Shown: piece after piece, positions 52,034 through 61,243 of the stretch | Position numbering within the stretch: the first letter of the stretch is position 1 | Layout of the letters: the number at the start of each line of letters is the position of its first letter | Source of the DNA: Pelagomonas calceolata | Taxonomy: Eukaryota; Sar; Pelagophyceae; Pelagomonadales; Pelagomonadaceae | Length of the DNA: 64,000 nt | Direction of reading: 5' to 3' | Assembly: GCA_918797485.1 (NCBI GenBank) | Contig: CAKKNE010000005.1 | Coordinates: 1,364,001-1,428,000, forward strand | The notes under the pieces: model-generated | What the model saw: the letters and a program-made list of their open reading frames with translations, nothing else | Told to the model about the DNA's origin: nothing | Databases searched by the model: none | Translations under genes and position numbers: made by a program

Positions 52034-53089
52034 CTAATAGTCCTCGCCGCCGGAGTCGGAGTCGCCGCCAAAGTTTAGAACCCTGGTTTCCCAATCAGTC
52101 TCAATGACATCCTCCTCGTCGAGACCCGGGAAGTAGCGGTCGTGCTTGGCGGCGCTTTGGAGGAGGGGGCTATATTCTGCGATCGATTCTCTCGCGGCAG
52201 CTGCGGCCTGTACTCGCTCGACGCGCAGGAAATGGTCCGAGATCTCCTCGGTCCCATACCGCGCGTCGGCCCCATACCACGCGGGAGGATCCAGGTAATT
52301 TTTCAGGTATCTCTTGCGTGTGTACAGGTATTTGTAGAAGTTTCTTCTATGCTCGTGCCGTTCGTCCGAGTCCGTCGTCCGCATGACGCCCTCGATCACG
52401 GCGGCGTCGCCGAGGCGCAAGGCGTACTTGACCATGTAGGCGCGGTGGTCTTCGAGGTTGTAATTGGTCCTGTCGTCCAAATATACCAAAAACTTGTGGT
52501 AACTGGTGTAGTACTCATCCACGTGGTCGCGGATCGGCGCCCACGCGGTGCCTGGGCCTAAGAGTGACCGGAGATTTGGCGGGCTCGTGAGGACCGCGAA
52601 GAGGCGCAGCTCGGTCCTCCAACGGGCGACGGCCCGTTGCCCGAGGCGGAGTGTCGTGATGCGCGCCAGGCCCTCGCTCGCGATTTTGTCCGCTCGCACC
52701 CGCAGCTGCGGCGAGCAGATTGAGAACCTGGCGAGCGTCCGACCGTCGGCAAATTGCATGAGGGTGTGGATCAACTCGGTAGGCAACGGCGCGGTCACGT
52801 AAAAGTCTGGGACCCTACACTTAAAATTCTTTGGGAGCTTGGCGCGAAATTCCTTGTACGTGCCGGCGCGGCGCGCGGCGCGCTGGGCGATGAGATAAAA
52901 TGCGCCCGGAGCTTTGCAAAACGGCAGCCGCCCGGCACCCACGGCTTCGTCGACAAGCAGCCATTTGGCCTCGCACGCCTCGGTGAGGTCCGCACACGCG
53001 CGAAGTAGCATCTCCATTGTCAGCTCCACGGGACCGCCTCGGATAACGGGGCCGGCGCCTCGGGGGCGCGATCGCACGCCCAGTTCCAT
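52034..53089 (-). CDS. F-box-like protein
   Basis: 351 residues. A central F-box-like helix pair (LPTELIHTLMQFADGRTLAR, then FSICSPQLRVRADKIASEGL) starts at about residue 102. Before it lies a helical segment (LLRACADLTEACEAKWLLVD) and after it a charged helical region (HRAYMVKYALRLGDAAVIEG, then RNFYKYLYTRKRYLKNYL). The F-box in mid-protein is unusual, since family members normally have it at the N-terminus. The C-terminal acidic tail is SDSGGEDY. No substrate-binding repeats. The region up to 50 residues downstream of ATG 53089 is weakly conserved-looking. Confidence 0.5.
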   Translation of the reverse strand: MELGVRSRPRGAGPVIRGGPVELTMEMLLRACADLTEACEAKWLLVDEAVGAGRLPFCKAPGAFYLIAQRAARRAGTYKEFRAKLPKNFKCRVPDFYVTAPLPTELIHTLMQFADGRTLARFSICSPQLRVRADKIASEGLARITTLRLGQRAVARWRTELRLFAVLTSPPNLRSLLGPGTAWAPIRDHVDEYYTSYHKFLVYLDDRTNYNLEDHRAYMVKYALRLGDAAVIEGVMRTTDSDERHEHRRNFYKYLYTRKRYLKNYLDPPAWYGADARYGTEEISDHFLRVERVQAAAAARESIAEYSPLLQSAAKHDRYFPGLDEEDVIETDWETRVLNFGGDSDSGGEDY

Positions 53090-53519
53090 CGAGCAGTCAC
53101 GACTTCTCCGCTTGATGGGGGCCCGATTGAAGAGGGGAAAGGGCAGCCCGAGCGCCGCGGAGGGCAGCGCGGTCCAGCGGCTACACGTAGAAACACGAAA
53201 TGCGCCGGCTGTGTGCGCGCGCGATCAGTGCGCTCAGCACTGGCAGGGGACCAAGCTGGATGGTTCCGCTCAAATCTCCTAGAGGCTCCCAGGTTACTAT
53301 CTATAGCAGCAGTCTGGGTACTCTTCCCGTTCGAAGACTACGTCAGCAGCGACAATTCATTCAAAACGGGTTCGAACTGCGAGCGCAATCGAGCCGATTC
53401 GGGCAGCATCGCACCGGTATAAGATAGAACGGCTGCCGAAGCGCGCCAGGCATCGCATCACTCGACCCACGCAAAAGCAGTGCACACAAGACAGCCGGGC
53501 AGCACCACGACCACACAAC
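53090..53519. other. F-box / SFT2 divergent spacer
   Basis: 430 bp without GCTAG palindrome, TATA box or gene. A T-loop-like GGGTTCGAACTGC lies at 53368-53380, but no acceptor stem or anticodon arm folds around it. Short frames are chance. Confidence 0.4.
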
Positions 53520-54059
53520 ATGAACGCCGTGCGCAAGGCCGTCGGCATCGAAAAGAAACAAACGGTCACCGATCAAATTTTAGATGAGTCCTGCCCGAAG
53601 CTCAGCTACAACCAGCGCCTGACGGGCTACGTCTTATGCATGAGCATTGGCTTCATTTTGACGATGGGTTCACTGGTACGACTGAAAGAGCTGCTCCACG
53701 GCGAGCCGAAGAACTTCGTCATCTACTTCACCTTCGGGAATTTATGTGCGATAGCATCGTGCTTCTTCCTGTCGGGACCGAAGTCGCATTGCAAGAAAAT
53801 GATCGATCCCACGCGGAGGATCGCGACGGCGTTTTACCTCATCACGATCTTCTTCACCTTCTTCGTGGTCTTCTACGAGAAGATCCCCGACGACGGACGG
53901 GTGGGCATTATTATTTTGTGCGTGTTTATTCAATGGATAGCGATGCTCTGGTACACGATCAGCTTCATCCCCTTCGCGCGGGACTGGGTCTGCATGTGCT
54001 GCTGCCAGGCGCCGCGCGACTTCTGCAAGAAGCACGGTATTGAAATAAGGTACAAATAA
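53520..54059 (+). CDS. SFT2: SFT2-like vesicle transport membrane protein
   Basis: 179 residues. Four membrane spans: RLTGYVLCMSIGFILTMGSL, FVIYFTFGNLCAIASCFFL, IATAFYLITIFFTFFVVFYE and VGIIILCVFIQWIAMLWYTI. The PKSHCKKM loop after span 2 and the WYTISFIPFARDWV-type end are typical of SFT2D proteins. Yeast SFT2 helps fuse endosome-derived vesicles with the Golgi alongside the t-SNARE Sed5. A C-terminal Cys cluster (WVCMCCCQAP) may be palmitoylated. The stop is 6 bp from the stop of the IQ-motif gene. Length normal for the family. Confidence 0.93.
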   Translation: MNAVRKAVGIEKKQTVTDQILDESCPKLSYNQRLTGYVLCMSIGFILTMGSLVRLKELLHGEPKNFVIYFTFGNLCAIASCFFLSGPKSHCKKMIDPTRRIATAFYLITIFFTFFVVFYEKIPDDGRVGIIILCVFIQWIAMLWYTISFIPFARDWVCMCCCQAPRDFCKKHGIEIRYK

Positions 54060-54065
54060 CACATC

Positions 54066-56522
54066 TTAGTTGTTTTCTTGGAGCCGTCGTCGCGCGGCCG
54101 CCTTCTCGTCCGCCTTTTGGCGCGCCCTCAGGGCGTCGTCCAGGAGTTTGAGGAGATGATCTGCCTCATGAGCGAGTTCGGTATGAGCCGGCGAGAGCAC
54201 AGAACATCCGCCGCGCTTTACGAGATCCGCGATCGACGCGACGTTCAAAGCACGCAGCTCGGCCCGCGCGTCGACGGTCGAAGCGACGGCCGCGCGCCAC
54301 AGCTTCGCGAAGGGGACACGGCGCCGGCGCCAGCCCGACCCGGGCGCTCCACTCAGACTCACCAAATGAGCGTGGATGAGTAGTGTCGTCGCTTTCTGTT
54401 GCACGTCCAACGCTTTACAAGGTATGGGCGGCGGCACGGCCGGCTTGAAGGCTAGCGTCGGTCGATCCGCGGCGAGGGGCGTCCGCGCGCCGCACGTTCT
54501 ACATGAACGCGCCCTCAAAAAATTGGGCACGATCGCGCCGCACGCGCCGCATAGCTCGCCGTCCCAGACCCAGCGCAGCTTGTAGCCCCGGTCCATGGGC
54601 GGCGGCGCGGACTTGGCCCGCTCGTCGTACAACGTCCGGGCCTTGATTGTACTAAAACGGTCCATGGCCGGCACGCGCCACAGGTCGGCGTCGTCCGGCA
54701 GATGTTCTACGATCGTGTCCTTGTCCGCGTCCGCGTCAAAAGCTTCTCGTCGTAGCCCTCGTACGAAGGAATCCACGAGGACCTTGGCTTCGTCTGCCCT
54801 CTGTTGTTGCCTCCTGACTCGTCTCCTCGCGTCCTTCTGGAGCGTACGTTCTGAGACATCAGTCACAAAGTCCCAGAACGCGCATTGGAGTAGCCGGTCG
54901 TCTCCATGATTGATAGAACGATATTCACGTACGGAGGGAGGGTTCCGCGCGAACCGCGTCGGAACGAAGTGCGACGCGCGCGCGTCATTTTCATCATCAC
55001 TATCCGCCAGCCCGTCGTCCAACGTCGCGAGGCACTTGGGCCAGTCGTCATCCACCAAAAACGTCGCCACGGCGCCCTGGACCTCGGGCGCGCCGCTCAC
55101 TCTGAGCGACGCGGCTAACTGCTGCTTCCGTTGTCTCTTCGCGTAGTAGCCCTTCAGACCTTTGGCGATGGCTATCAATGCTTGCGCCCTCCTCAAGTTC
55201 CACTTCGCCCTTTTGACCTCGATCGACGCCTGGCGCCACTCCCGGAGTTTGCGAGAGAGGAACCGTCGCACGCATTTCACGAACCGCCTCGAACTTTCTT
55301 TGCGCCCGTACCTCAGTTGTGCGGCCCTCGCTTTCCGTATCTTCAGGTTGCGCCGCGCGCGCCACAACATCGCCAACCGCGCCGCGTAGAAGTACCGCTT
55401 CAGCATGCGCTTCCGGTAGCGCCGCCACGCCCGCTGGATCGTCGCGCAGACCGGATCGTAGAGCTCCGGCTCGAACGACTCCTCGTCCTCCGAGACGTAC
55501 ACCTCTTCGGTCTTGAAGAAGCCCGTGACGAACCTAGCTTTAAAACAGACATCGCCCGTCTCCTTCCGCGCTTTGTAGCCTCGCCACGTCCGCTGGATGC
55601 GTTTCGCAGCCTTCCCATCCTTCCGCTTGGCACGCCGCTCGCACTTCTCGTAGGTCTTGACCATGCCCTTTAAACTCTGCGACAGATCGTGTTTCCTTTC
55701 GTCTAGAGTCTTTTCTTTCGGCGGGCCTGACTTAAGTAATTCGAGCTCCTTCGCTTTTTGCCTTTCAAGCTCCAGACTGCGCATCTTCCGCAATGCCTTC
55801 TTGGCTTGTACTTTGCTATCCGCCACTCGCTTTCGCTCCTCGTCCCGCATGACCTCGCGCTTCACGCGGCCCCGTGCCGTCGCGAAGCGCTGCGCGCGCC
55901 GCGCGGCGAACTTGTCGTAGGTGTTTGACGATAATCTTCGATTAAAAACGCTCTCCTCGTCCGAAGAGTCGGAGGAGTCGTTGCGCTGTACCGGTTCGAC
56001 CACAATCCGCCTTGCGTTCTTGTCACACGTCGGCGGCCGTCGCTGCGTCGTCTCGCCATCCACGCCGTAGTAGGGCGTCGTCGGCCGCTCGACATGGGCA
56101 TATTTAGCGGCCTCGCCGACGTCCAGGCGACTCGCTATCGACACTGCCTCCTTTTTGTTTCCAGTATTCCGCTCCATGTACTTTCGGAGTAACCGCTCGG
56201 CGGCGTTTTTGGGCCGCTCCAGCTCCCACATGTTCTCGGCCTTGCCCACCTTGCCGAGCTGGTAGTGGCGGAGCGAGTCGACGGACCTCTTTGAGGGCGA
56301 CCGGCCTCCTAACAAAGATGGTCTTCTAGCGGGCGCGTCTAGCTCACCGAGGAAGCTCGGCCTTCTCGCGTGTGCTGGTCTTAAACGCTCGGTCGGTGCT
56401 TCGGCCCATCGGGACTCGCGCGTCTTGCTCAGGGGGCTGCCCTTGCTCTGGGGGCTGCTGCCCTCCTGGCTGCGCGGCGACCGCAGGCCGTCCTCCAGGA
56501 GCGGCAGGACGCGGGCGGCCAT
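54066..56522 (-). CDS. IQ-motif protein with C-terminal RanBP2-type zinc finger
   Basis: 818 residues. The N-terminal 150 residues are Ser/Arg/Lys-rich. The central part holds calmodulin-binding IQ motifs: AKRIQRTWRGYKARKE and CATIQRAWRRYRKRMLKRYF, then Arg-rich helices (LAMLWRARRNLKIRKARAAQ). The C-terminal part contains ELCGACGAIVPNFLRARSCR plus CGAR, a Cys4 finger like RanBP2 type, and further helices. Such IQ-repeat proteins are often centrosomal, axonemal or spindle-associated (compare SAS-6 at 40170), but the family is not named. The RanBP2-type finger usually binds RNA or ubiquitin. Confidence 0.7.
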   Translation of the reverse strand: MAARVLPLLEDGLRSPRSQEGSSPQSKGSPLSKTRESRWAEAPTERLRPAHARRPSFLGELDAPARRPSLLGGRSPSKRSVDSLRHYQLGKVGKAENMWELERPKNAAERLLRKYMERNTGNKKEAVSIASRLDVGEAAKYAHVERPTTPYYGVDGETTQRRPPTCDKNARRIVVEPVQRNDSSDSSDEESVFNRRLSSNTYDKFAARRAQRFATARGRVKREVMRDEERKRVADSKVQAKKALRKMRSLELERQKAKELELLKSGPPKEKTLDERKHDLSQSLKGMVKTYEKCERRAKRKDGKAAKRIQRTWRGYKARKETGDVCFKARFVTGFFKTEEVYVSEDEESFEPELYDPVCATIQRAWRRYRKRMLKRYFYAARLAMLWRARRNLKIRKARAAQLRYGRKESSRRFVKCVRRFLSRKLREWRQASIEVKRAKWNLRRAQALIAIAKGLKGYYAKRQRKQQLAASLRVSGAPEVQGAVATFLVDDDWPKCLATLDDGLADSDDENDARASHFVPTRFARNPPSVREYRSINHGDDRLLQCAFWDFVTDVSERTLQKDARRRVRRQQQRADEAKVLVDSFVRGLRREAFDADADKDTIVEHLPDDADLWRVPAMDRFSTIKARTLYDERAKSAPPPMDRGYKLRWVWDGELCGACGAIVPNFLRARSCRTCGARTPLAADRPTLAFKPAVPPPIPCKALDVQQKATTLLIHAHLVSLSGAPGSGWRRRRVPFAKLWRAAVASTVDARAELRALNVASIADLVKRGGCSVLSPAHTELAHEADHLLKLLDDALRARQKADEKAAARRRLQENN

Positions 56523-56701
56523 CTTGTTGATGTTGCGGGCTCAGGCTCAGGCTATTTACGTCACGGGGCCGCCCCTTGCCCCCACAGCGCTGCCTCCTCT
56601 CACAAGGGCTGGGAGAGCCGCCGAGCCAAAGGAAGAGACTCGTCCTCGGATTGTTCGAGCGAAGCTTCCTCGGCTGTCGAGAGTTCTGTGCTCAGTTTTT
56701 T

Positions 56702-56719
56702 CTAGTGTCTATCAGCTAG
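56702..56719 (-). promoter_or_regulatory. GCTAG palindrome, short variant (IQ / RD-rich spacer)
   Basis: Plus strand CTAGTGTCT followed by ATCAGCTAG. It keeps both CTAG ends and the AGACAC half but has a shortened spacer. It lies 180 bp from the IQ-gene start and 245 bp from 56964. No other feature is seen in the 441 bp spacer. Confidence 0.4.
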
Positions 56720-56963
56720 GTTTTGCTTGTTGTGGCCCCCACTTTTTGGCTACACACCCTGTGCCTATACGCGTGTTGCGCGTGCAGGAGACGCTTCATA
56801 AGTGCATCTCGTTGTCCAGAGCACCAGCGCAGGCACTGGTCGCACGCGCGTCCGCCAGGCAAGCGCATCGCGGTCATCGCCGCGCCCACGCCTCGCCGCG
56901 CGTCTAGCGCGCCCGCGTCTATATAGCGCGCGCGGGTTGTCGTTGATCGCTGCTCGTGCAGTA

Positions 56964-58067
56964 ATGGGCTGGGGCAACGGCCCGCGCGGCCCCACGCGCG
57001 GCCCGCCGCGCGGCCCGCGGCCGCGCGACCGCAGCGGCTACGACGCCGGCCGCGACGACCCGCGCGACCGCGACCGACCGCCGCCGCCGCCGCGCGACCG
57101 CGGAGGCTACGACGGGCCACCGCGCGACCGCGGCTTCGGCGGGCCGCGGGGGCCGCCGCCGCGGGACCGAGACTTCGACCGGCGGCCGCCCGACCGCGGC
57201 GGCTACGACGGCTACGATCGCGGCCGCGCGTCGCCGCCGCTGCGCGGGCGCGACGGCCCCGACCGGGGCCCGCCGCCGCGCGACGGCTGGCGCGGCTCGC
57301 CCCGCGGCGGCGACCGGGGGCCTGACCGCTGGCGCCCGCCCGACCGCGGCCCACCGCCGCGCGATGACTTCCGCGGCCCGCCAGACCGCGACATGCGCGG
57401 TCCGCCGCCGCGCGACGGGCCGGACCGCGACTACCGCGGCCCGCCGGACCGGCCGCGCGACGACCGGCGGGGCCCGCCGCCGGGCCGCCGCGACGACCGG
57501 CGGGACGCCGACCGCCGCGGCGACGGCTTCCGCGACGACCGCCGCGGCCCGCCGCGCGACGACGGCTATCGCGATGACCGCCGCGACCCGCCGCCGCGCG
57601 ACGACGACCGCCGCGACCCGCCGCCGCGCGCGCGGGACGGCTTCCGCGACGACCGCGGCTACGACCGCGACCGTGACCGGGGCTATGACCGGCCGTCGCC
57701 GCGGAGCGCGCCGAAGCGCCGCCGGTCCGAGGACGAGGAGGGCCGCGAGCGCGACGACCGGCGGCCGCCGCCGGCGCGGCGGCGCGACGACGGCTATCGC
57801 GATGACCGCCGCGACGACCGCCGTGACGACCCGCGCGACCGCGGCCGCGCGCCGCCGCCGCCGGCGCGGCGCGCCGGCGGCGGCTGGGGCAAGAAGGCCG
57901 GCGTCGGGCCCTGCGACCTTGAATACGCGCTGAAGCTGGAGCTGCTGCGGAAGAAGGCCGGCGTCGACGCGGCGTTCTTCGAGCTCGGCCACCTGGCCGC
58001 GGATTCGGCAGATACGCTCGCCACGAGCGTCGACGCGAAGGCGATCGGGGACGCGTTTCAGACCTAA
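56964..58067 (+). CDS. RD/RG-rich low-complexity protein
   Basis: 367 residues from ATG 56964 (MGWGNGPRGPTRGPP). Residues 20-305 are built from RD, PPRD, RGG, DDRR and GYD units, as in RGG/RD-box RNA-binding or splicing proteins. The C-terminal 60 residues are ordered-looking and helical (KKAGVGPCDLEYALKLELLR, then KKAGVDAAFFELGHLAADSA). A long frame exists on the opposite strand but is a product of GC-rich codons. The name-worthy part is the tail, which I do not recognise. It is probably nuclear and prone to phase separation (inference). Confidence 0.65.
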   Translation: MGWGNGPRGPTRGPPRGPRPRDRSGYDAGRDDPRDRDRPPPPPRDRGGYDGPPRDRGFGGPRGPPPRDRDFDRRPPDRGGYDGYDRGRASPPLRGRDGPDRGPPPRDGWRGSPRGGDRGPDRWRPPDRGPPPRDDFRGPPDRDMRGPPPRDGPDRDYRGPPDRPRDDRRGPPPGRRDDRRDADRRGDGFRDDRRGPPRDDGYRDDRRDPPPRDDDRRDPPPRARDGFRDDRGYDRDRDRGYDRPSPRSAPKRRRSEDEEGRERDDRRPPPARRRDDGYRDDRRDDRRDDPRDRGRAPPPPARRAGGGWGKKAGVGPCDLEYALKLELLRKKAGVDAAFFELGHLAADSADTLATSVDAKAIGDAFQT

Positions 58068-58087
58068 TTTTATATATCACAACACTG

Positions 58088-59041
58088 TTACACGACCGCG
58101 CCCCGGTTCGCCATGGCCACGGCCGTGTACTTCATCCCGCCCGTGCGGTACTTGCTCTTCCGCGCGTCGGCGGCCTTTTTCCTATCTGCTAATTCTCGCT
58201 CGCGCTGCGAGTGCCGCGTCGCCATTTCGAGACGGCTCTTCGGCCGTCTACTACTCCGCGAGGGCGGCGGCTTCTCCGTCGCCTCCGCGATGGCCTCCTG
58301 CAGCGCCGCGACCCAGGCGTCTCTAGTTTTCCCGTTCGGCAACGTGCCTTCGAAGAGCGGCACGCCCGCGATGCCTAGGAGCCGCAGCCCGTCCTTGTCG
58401 ACGCTCTTGACGCACTGCACGTCGTGCAAATAGATGAGCTCGTCGCTGTCGTTGACATCTAGACACGTACCGTCCGGCCTTAAGTAAACTCGCACTCTTT
58501 CAAAACCGACGTCGTCGCCGTCATTACTGGTTTCGGACTTCGAGCCAAACAAGCTCCCGGCAAAACTGGAAATCTTGTCGGCGGCCTTCTGCAGGGCCTC
58601 TTTCGCAGCGCGGCGACGCGAAAACATGGCGCCATCATAGAGTAACGACCGCTTCTGGTGTTTGGCCACCTGGCGCTTGACCCACCGGAAGCAGGGGCAC
58701 ATCCTGAGTAGATTCATGCCCTCTCGTTTCAAGGTCTCCTTCGTCGTCAAGGAGTCGTGGCACTCGTTGCACGTCCTTTGTGGGGCAGCATACCCTTTGA
58801 CGCGGTCCTTCCAGGGCGAGCAGTCGCCGCACACCACTCTACCGCACTCGCGACAATGATGATGTCTATTTGTTAATGCGCCGAAGGTCTTGCCGCAGCC
58901 GAAGCACGCGGCCACGCTGTGCTTGTCCTGCCAGGCCGTGCGCTCGCGGACGTCGTCCTCGCCACCATCTTGCCACTGATCGTCGTCGTCCGAGTCGTCC
59001 GCGGCCATGGGGGCGCTGCGGCCGACGAGGCTGTAGGCCAT
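58088..59041 (-). CDS. FYVE zinc-finger protein
   Basis: 317 residues from ATG 59041 (the longer frame starts with GTG). An acidic start (AADDSDDDDQWQDGGEDD) precedes the FYVE finger: CFGCGKTFGALTNRHHHCRE, then CGRVVCGDCSPWKDRVKGYA and RTCNECHDSL. RHHHCRECG is the canonical R(R/K)HHCRxCG motif that binds phosphatidylinositol-3-phosphate, so the protein probably sits on endosomes. The C-terminal half has a PH-like segment (VRVYLRPDGTCLDVNDSDEL, then GVPLFEGTLP and WVAALQEAI). Ends in a basic coiled-coil stretch. Stops with the RD-rich gene are 20 bp apart. Confidence 0.9.
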   Translation of the reverse strand: MAYSLVGRSAPMAADDSDDDDQWQDGGEDDVRERTAWQDKHSVAACFGCGKTFGALTNRHHHCRECGRVVCGDCSPWKDRVKGYAAPQRTCNECHDSLTTKETLKREGMNLLRMCPCFRWVKRQVAKHQKRSLLYDGAMFSRRRAAKEALQKAADKISSFAGSLFGSKSETSNDGDDVGFERVRVYLRPDGTCLDVNDSDELIYLHDVQCVKSVDKDGLRLLGIAGVPLFEGTLPNGKTRDAWVAALQEAIAEATEKPPPSRSSRRPKSRLEMATRHSQRERELADRKKAADARKSKYRTGGMKYTAVAMANRGAVV

Positions 59042-59297
59042 GTATTGCGCCGCGCGGCTGCTTGTCTGCCCACCGGTTTGCGGGCGCTGCGTGTCCCACC
59101 GGTTTTGCGCGGCGCGCGTCCGGCTGTGGAGTGAGATGCCCGAGATGCGCGTCTGCCGCCGGTTTGAGAGCACGCTCGGCCGGCTGCGTCGCTACGGCTG
59201 CGGCTAGGATCTGTTTTTGTCGATCTCAAGCCCGCGTGTATCTGTGCGCCGTCCTACGGCCAACACTCGGTCGGCCAACACTGGTCGATTGCCGCTG

Positions 59298-59321
59298 GCT
59301 AGTGCCTTACTTCACGCTAGC
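59298..59321 (-). promoter_or_regulatory. GCTAG palindrome, copy 10 (FYVE / small plastid protein spacer)
   Basis: Plus strand GCTAGTGCCTTAC, 4 nt, CGCTAGC. It lies 257 bp from the FYVE start and 161 bp from 59482. The spacer also has a CTGCATCGCTGCG double unit near 59405-59433. Confidence 0.6.
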
Positions 59322-59481
59322 CCGCCAAAAAACCCCCCTTAGCAGTTGAAGGCGTAAACACGCCACAGTCCATCGGCAGAAGCTCTGGGACGCGTTCTCC
59401 TAGGGCTGCATCGCTGCGCTGCATCGCTGCGCTGCGAATCGCCCGCTACTCTCAGTTAGAGGACTGCACGGCGCCCACGGG

Positions 59482-59910
59482 ATGCCGCGGCTCCTGTGCG
59501 TCACGCTGTTCGCTACCGCCGCTGCTTTTGATGTGTCGTGGATCCCGGCCGACCCCGACGGGCCGCTGCCGCTCTCGAAGGCCTACCGTGAAAACTTAAA
59601 GAGGCTCTGCGACGTCGTCCGGACCGTGAAGCCGCTGCCGCCGTCTATTATGGAGAAGCTGCCCGTCATCGAGAAGCTCTGCGCGAAGCTCGAGGCCTCG
59701 TCAGGGTCGGGCTCTGCGCTCGTGAACCGCCTGCGCCTCGTCGGTGTTGTTGCCGCGGGCGCCTGGGCCTGGCACTCGTACCAGTCGAAGGGCCTGATCT
59801 ACGACGCGACGCGCGCCGCGCGAAGTCGGAGTAGCCTCTCGCCGCGGCCGCTGTCGCCGCGGCCGCCGGCTCCATCAAAATCGTCTCTGTTCGACCCGGG
59901 GGCGTTGTAG
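59482..59910 (+). CDS. Small plastid-targeted membrane protein of unknown function
   Basis: 142 residues. The presequence MPRLLCVTLFATAAAFDVSW is a signal peptide ending AAAF, the stramenopile plastid motif. The mature part has a helical region (KAYRENLKRLCDVVRTVKPL), a membrane-like helix (LRLVGVVAAGAWAWHSY) and a Ser/Arg/Pro-rich tail. No domain is recognised. The size and targeting suggest a thylakoid or envelope accessory factor. A clean ATG follows a CG-rich leader at 59479. Confidence 0.65.
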   Translation: MPRLLCVTLFATAAAFDVSWIPADPDGPLPLSKAYRENLKRLCDVVRTVKPLPPSIMEKLPVIEKLCAKLEASSGSGSALVNRLRLVGVVAAGAWAWHSYQSKGLIYDATRAARSRSSLSPRPLSPRPPAPSKSSLFDPGAL

Positions 59911-60239
59911 TATAGGAGTTCCATATGCAGTTACCCAGGGGTAGTGGGAGGATGGGGCGTCTATGTTCACGGGGGCTGCGGCCGCCGCTCTCGAGCTCGT
60001 CGTAGTAGGCAGCCTGGTTTAAGCAAAGCAGAGCTTTTTTTCAAGTTAGAAGGGCCTCGTGAATGAGCGTCCCTCCGCTCTCCAGAGTTGGCGAACGCGA
60101 GGAGGTGGCCGAATTCACGCGTCACGTTCCCTAACCTAGCTCAGACCACAGCGAGCAAAAGCCGGAGCATGAAAAACCCCCCTCCAAGCTCTTACCCTAG
60201 CCCCTCAGCCCCGCCGCAAAGCAAACAACTTAAACAACG
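59911..60239. other. Convergent spacer without a gene
   Basis: 329 bp between the small plastid protein and the RETICULATA-like gene. It is somewhat richer in A than surrounding DNA. No open frame has recognisable content. Confidence 0.45.
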
Positions 60240-60956
60240 TCATCGCGGCGGCGCGAGCGTCACCGCTTGCAGCCCCGACATCTGCATGCCCCGGATCGCG
60301 AGCGCCGACGCCATGAGCGACCGTCCCGCGCGGCCGACGAAGAGGAGCGCCCGCCGGTCGCCCCACCAGCCGCGCTCCACCAGGCCCTGGAGGATCTGGT
60401 AGGAACCGTTCGACACCAGCGCGACGAAAAAACCCGTGTAGACGGCCGCGCCTAGAATCGGCACGCGCGGCGGCGCCACGACAGCGATGCCACACAGGTC
60501 GCGCAGGCGCGTAAGGCAGTCCGTCAGGCCGTAGCCAAGGGCCGCCGCCGCGAAGCCCACGCCAAACAACCGCGGCATCGGCCGCACGACGGCGCCGACG
60601 CGGGCGTGCAACGGCACGTCGGGTTGAAACGCGTTCGTGGCCGCGGCGCCTTGGGTCGACGGCGCCGCCTGGAACGAGGCCACTAGTTTACCGGCGAGGG
60701 CGGTCAGCACGCCGGCCACGACGTAGTCCGCCTCGCGGCCGAACGCTCTACCCCGCCGCTGCACCTCGGCCGTCGTCTGCAGCGCGCAGGCCAGGGCCGC
60801 CTCGAGCGCGAGCTTCTGGCGGAATTTCGGATCCGCGTCGGCCCGGGCGCGCCAGGCGCTGGTGATGCGCGCTTTCAGTGGCGGGCGCGCCGGTGGCGTG
60901 AGGGCTGCAGCCAGGCTTAGGAGCACTGCTGTAATAATCGTGGTGCGCATCGTCAT
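60240..60956 (-). CDS. RETICULATA-related (DUF3411) plastid protein
   Basis: 238 residues from ATG 60956 (60950 also possible; an upstream ATG at 61151 overlaps the palindrome region). The presequence MRTTIITAVLLSLAAALTPP is signal-like. The family block DPKFRQKLALEAALACALQT, then TAEVQRRGRAFGREADYVVA and GVLTALAGKLVASFQAAPST, fits DUF3411 (RETICULATA, LCD1), integral membrane proteins of the plastid envelope with roles in leaf and plastid development. Later segments (AAVYTGFFVALVSNGSYQIL) are membrane spans. The biochemical function of the family is not settled. Confidence 0.8.
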   Translation of the reverse strand: MTMRTTIITAVLLSLAAALTPPARPPLKARITSAWRARADADPKFRQKLALEAALACALQTTAEVQRRGRAFGREADYVVAGVLTALAGKLVASFQAAPSTQGAAATNAFQPDVPLHARVGAVVRPMPRLFGVGFAAAALGYGLTDCLTRLRDLCGIAVVAPPRVPILGAAVYTGFFVALVSNGSYQILQGLVERGWWGDRRALLFVGRAGRSLMASALAIRGMQMSGLQAVTLAPPR

Positions 60957-61059
60957 CGTCGTCCGCGTGTTGGCATAGCCAAGGCACGACTGGAAGTCGT
61001 CTATTCGCGAGTGCAAGCGATCGATAACTGCACGAATGTGGGAGAGGCCGAGCGGCGGA

Positions 61060-61083
61060 GCTAGCGTCATGTAAGACACTAGC
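61060..61083 (+). promoter_or_regulatory. GCTAG palindrome, copy 11 (RETICULATA-like / F-box spacer)
   Basis: GCTAGCG, 3 nt, TGTAAGACACTAGC: the other perfect match to the consensus. It lies 104 bp from the start at 60956 and 161 bp from 61244. No other feature in the 287 bp spacer. Confidence 0.65.
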
Positions 61084-61243
61084 AAAGCAAGGAGGCAGCA
61101 CAAACGGGACAAAGGGGTGCCCACAGATTCAAAGACTCGTTCGCGAATCATTTCACTTACCCACCATCACTTGCTGCGGCGCGAGCATCGAGATTACATT
61201 ACTAGGCGCTCTCTTTTTTTAGTCCACTCTCCAGAGGAGCACA

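Noticed and set aside
53368-53380. tRNA-like T-loop sequence
   Set aside because: No acceptor stem, D arm or anticodon arm of the right spacing could be folded around it.
56716-58080. A 454-codon minus-strand frame rich in Arg/Ala/Gly
   Set aside because: It mirrors the RD-rich repeats. The plus frame has an ATG in good context and an ordered C-terminal domain.
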